Shown piece after piece: positions 63,974 through 64,000 of a stretch of DNA of 64,000 bases. Source of the DNA: Streptomyces hyderabadensis (GTDB lineage: Bacteria; Actinomycetota; Actinomycetes; Streptomycetales; Streptomycetaceae); contig NZ_JAIOJZ010000013.1 in NCBI RefSeq assembly GCF_020404845.1, forward strand, positions 62,001 to 126,000, given 5' to 3'. Under the pieces are notes generated by a model that was given only the letters and a program-made list of their open reading frames with translations, searched no databases and had not been told where the DNA came from. Position numbers and translations under genes: made by a program. The stretch's first letter is position 1; each line of letters opens with the position of its first letter.

Positions 63974-64000
63974 CGTGGTGAGACGGAACGACCAGCGGCG

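Overview
The window is a piece of a very GC-rich, gene-dense actinobacterial chromosome, almost certainly Streptomyces. The evidence is the strong third-position G/C bias, GTG and TTG starts, ATGA/GTGA stop-start overlaps, many mycothiol-type enzymes, and the futalosine menaquinone pair mqnB-mqnD (SCO4327/SCO4326 in S. coelicolor). From memory, the overall order resembles the SCO4381 to SCO4306 region of S. coelicolor read backwards; I could not check this. I see no rRNA, tRNA, CRISPR array, prophage, transposase or replication origin. It reads as core chromosome with small lineage-specific insertions, namely repeats and small peptides.

Layout. 1-4.8 kb: a minus-strand acyl-CoA carboxylase operon (TIGR03084 protein, AtuA family, carboxyltransferase, biotin carboxylase cut by the window edge), with a tandemly repeated translation start between AtuA and the carboxyltransferase. 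4.9-13.6 kb: Ser/Thr kinase, EamA exporter, Nudix hydrolase, two RibD-C/DHFR-like proteins around a DinB protein, an FG-GAP protein and a Tat-type hydrolase. 13.6-19.6 kb: a D-2-hydroxyacid (D-2-hydroxyglutarate type) dehydrogenase divergent from serC, then a flavin monooxygenase and its divergent TetR with two operators. 19.7-25 kb: a two-component system, a membrane protein, and a DrrAB-like ABC exporter with divergent TetR. 25-33.6 kb: secreted propeller protein, SGNH hydrolase, AadA-like nucleotidyltransferase, Uma2 nuclease, aldo/keto reductase with a MerR-type promoter, RNA cyclic phosphodiesterase, MFS/MarR pair, orphan RHH protein, purine permease. 33.8-46.6 kb: P-type ATPase, secreted protein, a 1042-residue sacsin-like ATP-binding protein, DUF3027, MFS protein, lipoprotein, mqnB-mqnD, a long cold-shock protein. 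46.5-56.5 kb: HAD phosphatase, a 183-193 bp tandem repeat, a membrane protein, a Helicase_C_3/WYL protein, two tiny secreted peptides, XPB-type helicase and a HelD-type RNA polymerase motor. 56.5-64 kb: cutC, mycothiol-type enzymes, TetR, HD hydrolase, a DinB-GNAT fusion, and RpiR-murQ for cell-wall N-acetylmuramic acid 6-phosphate recycling.

A recurrent feature is a TANNNT box 6-8 nt before the start codon (eleven genes), the signature of leaderless transcription. Least explained are the reiterated RBS/GTG/TGA module at 2149-2300 and the pair of genes encoding secretion signals followed by only about 11 and 14 residues (51797-52179).

Limits: all calls come from reading the sequence, with no homology search. 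Family names rest on recognised motifs. Promoters, operators and terminators are predictions.
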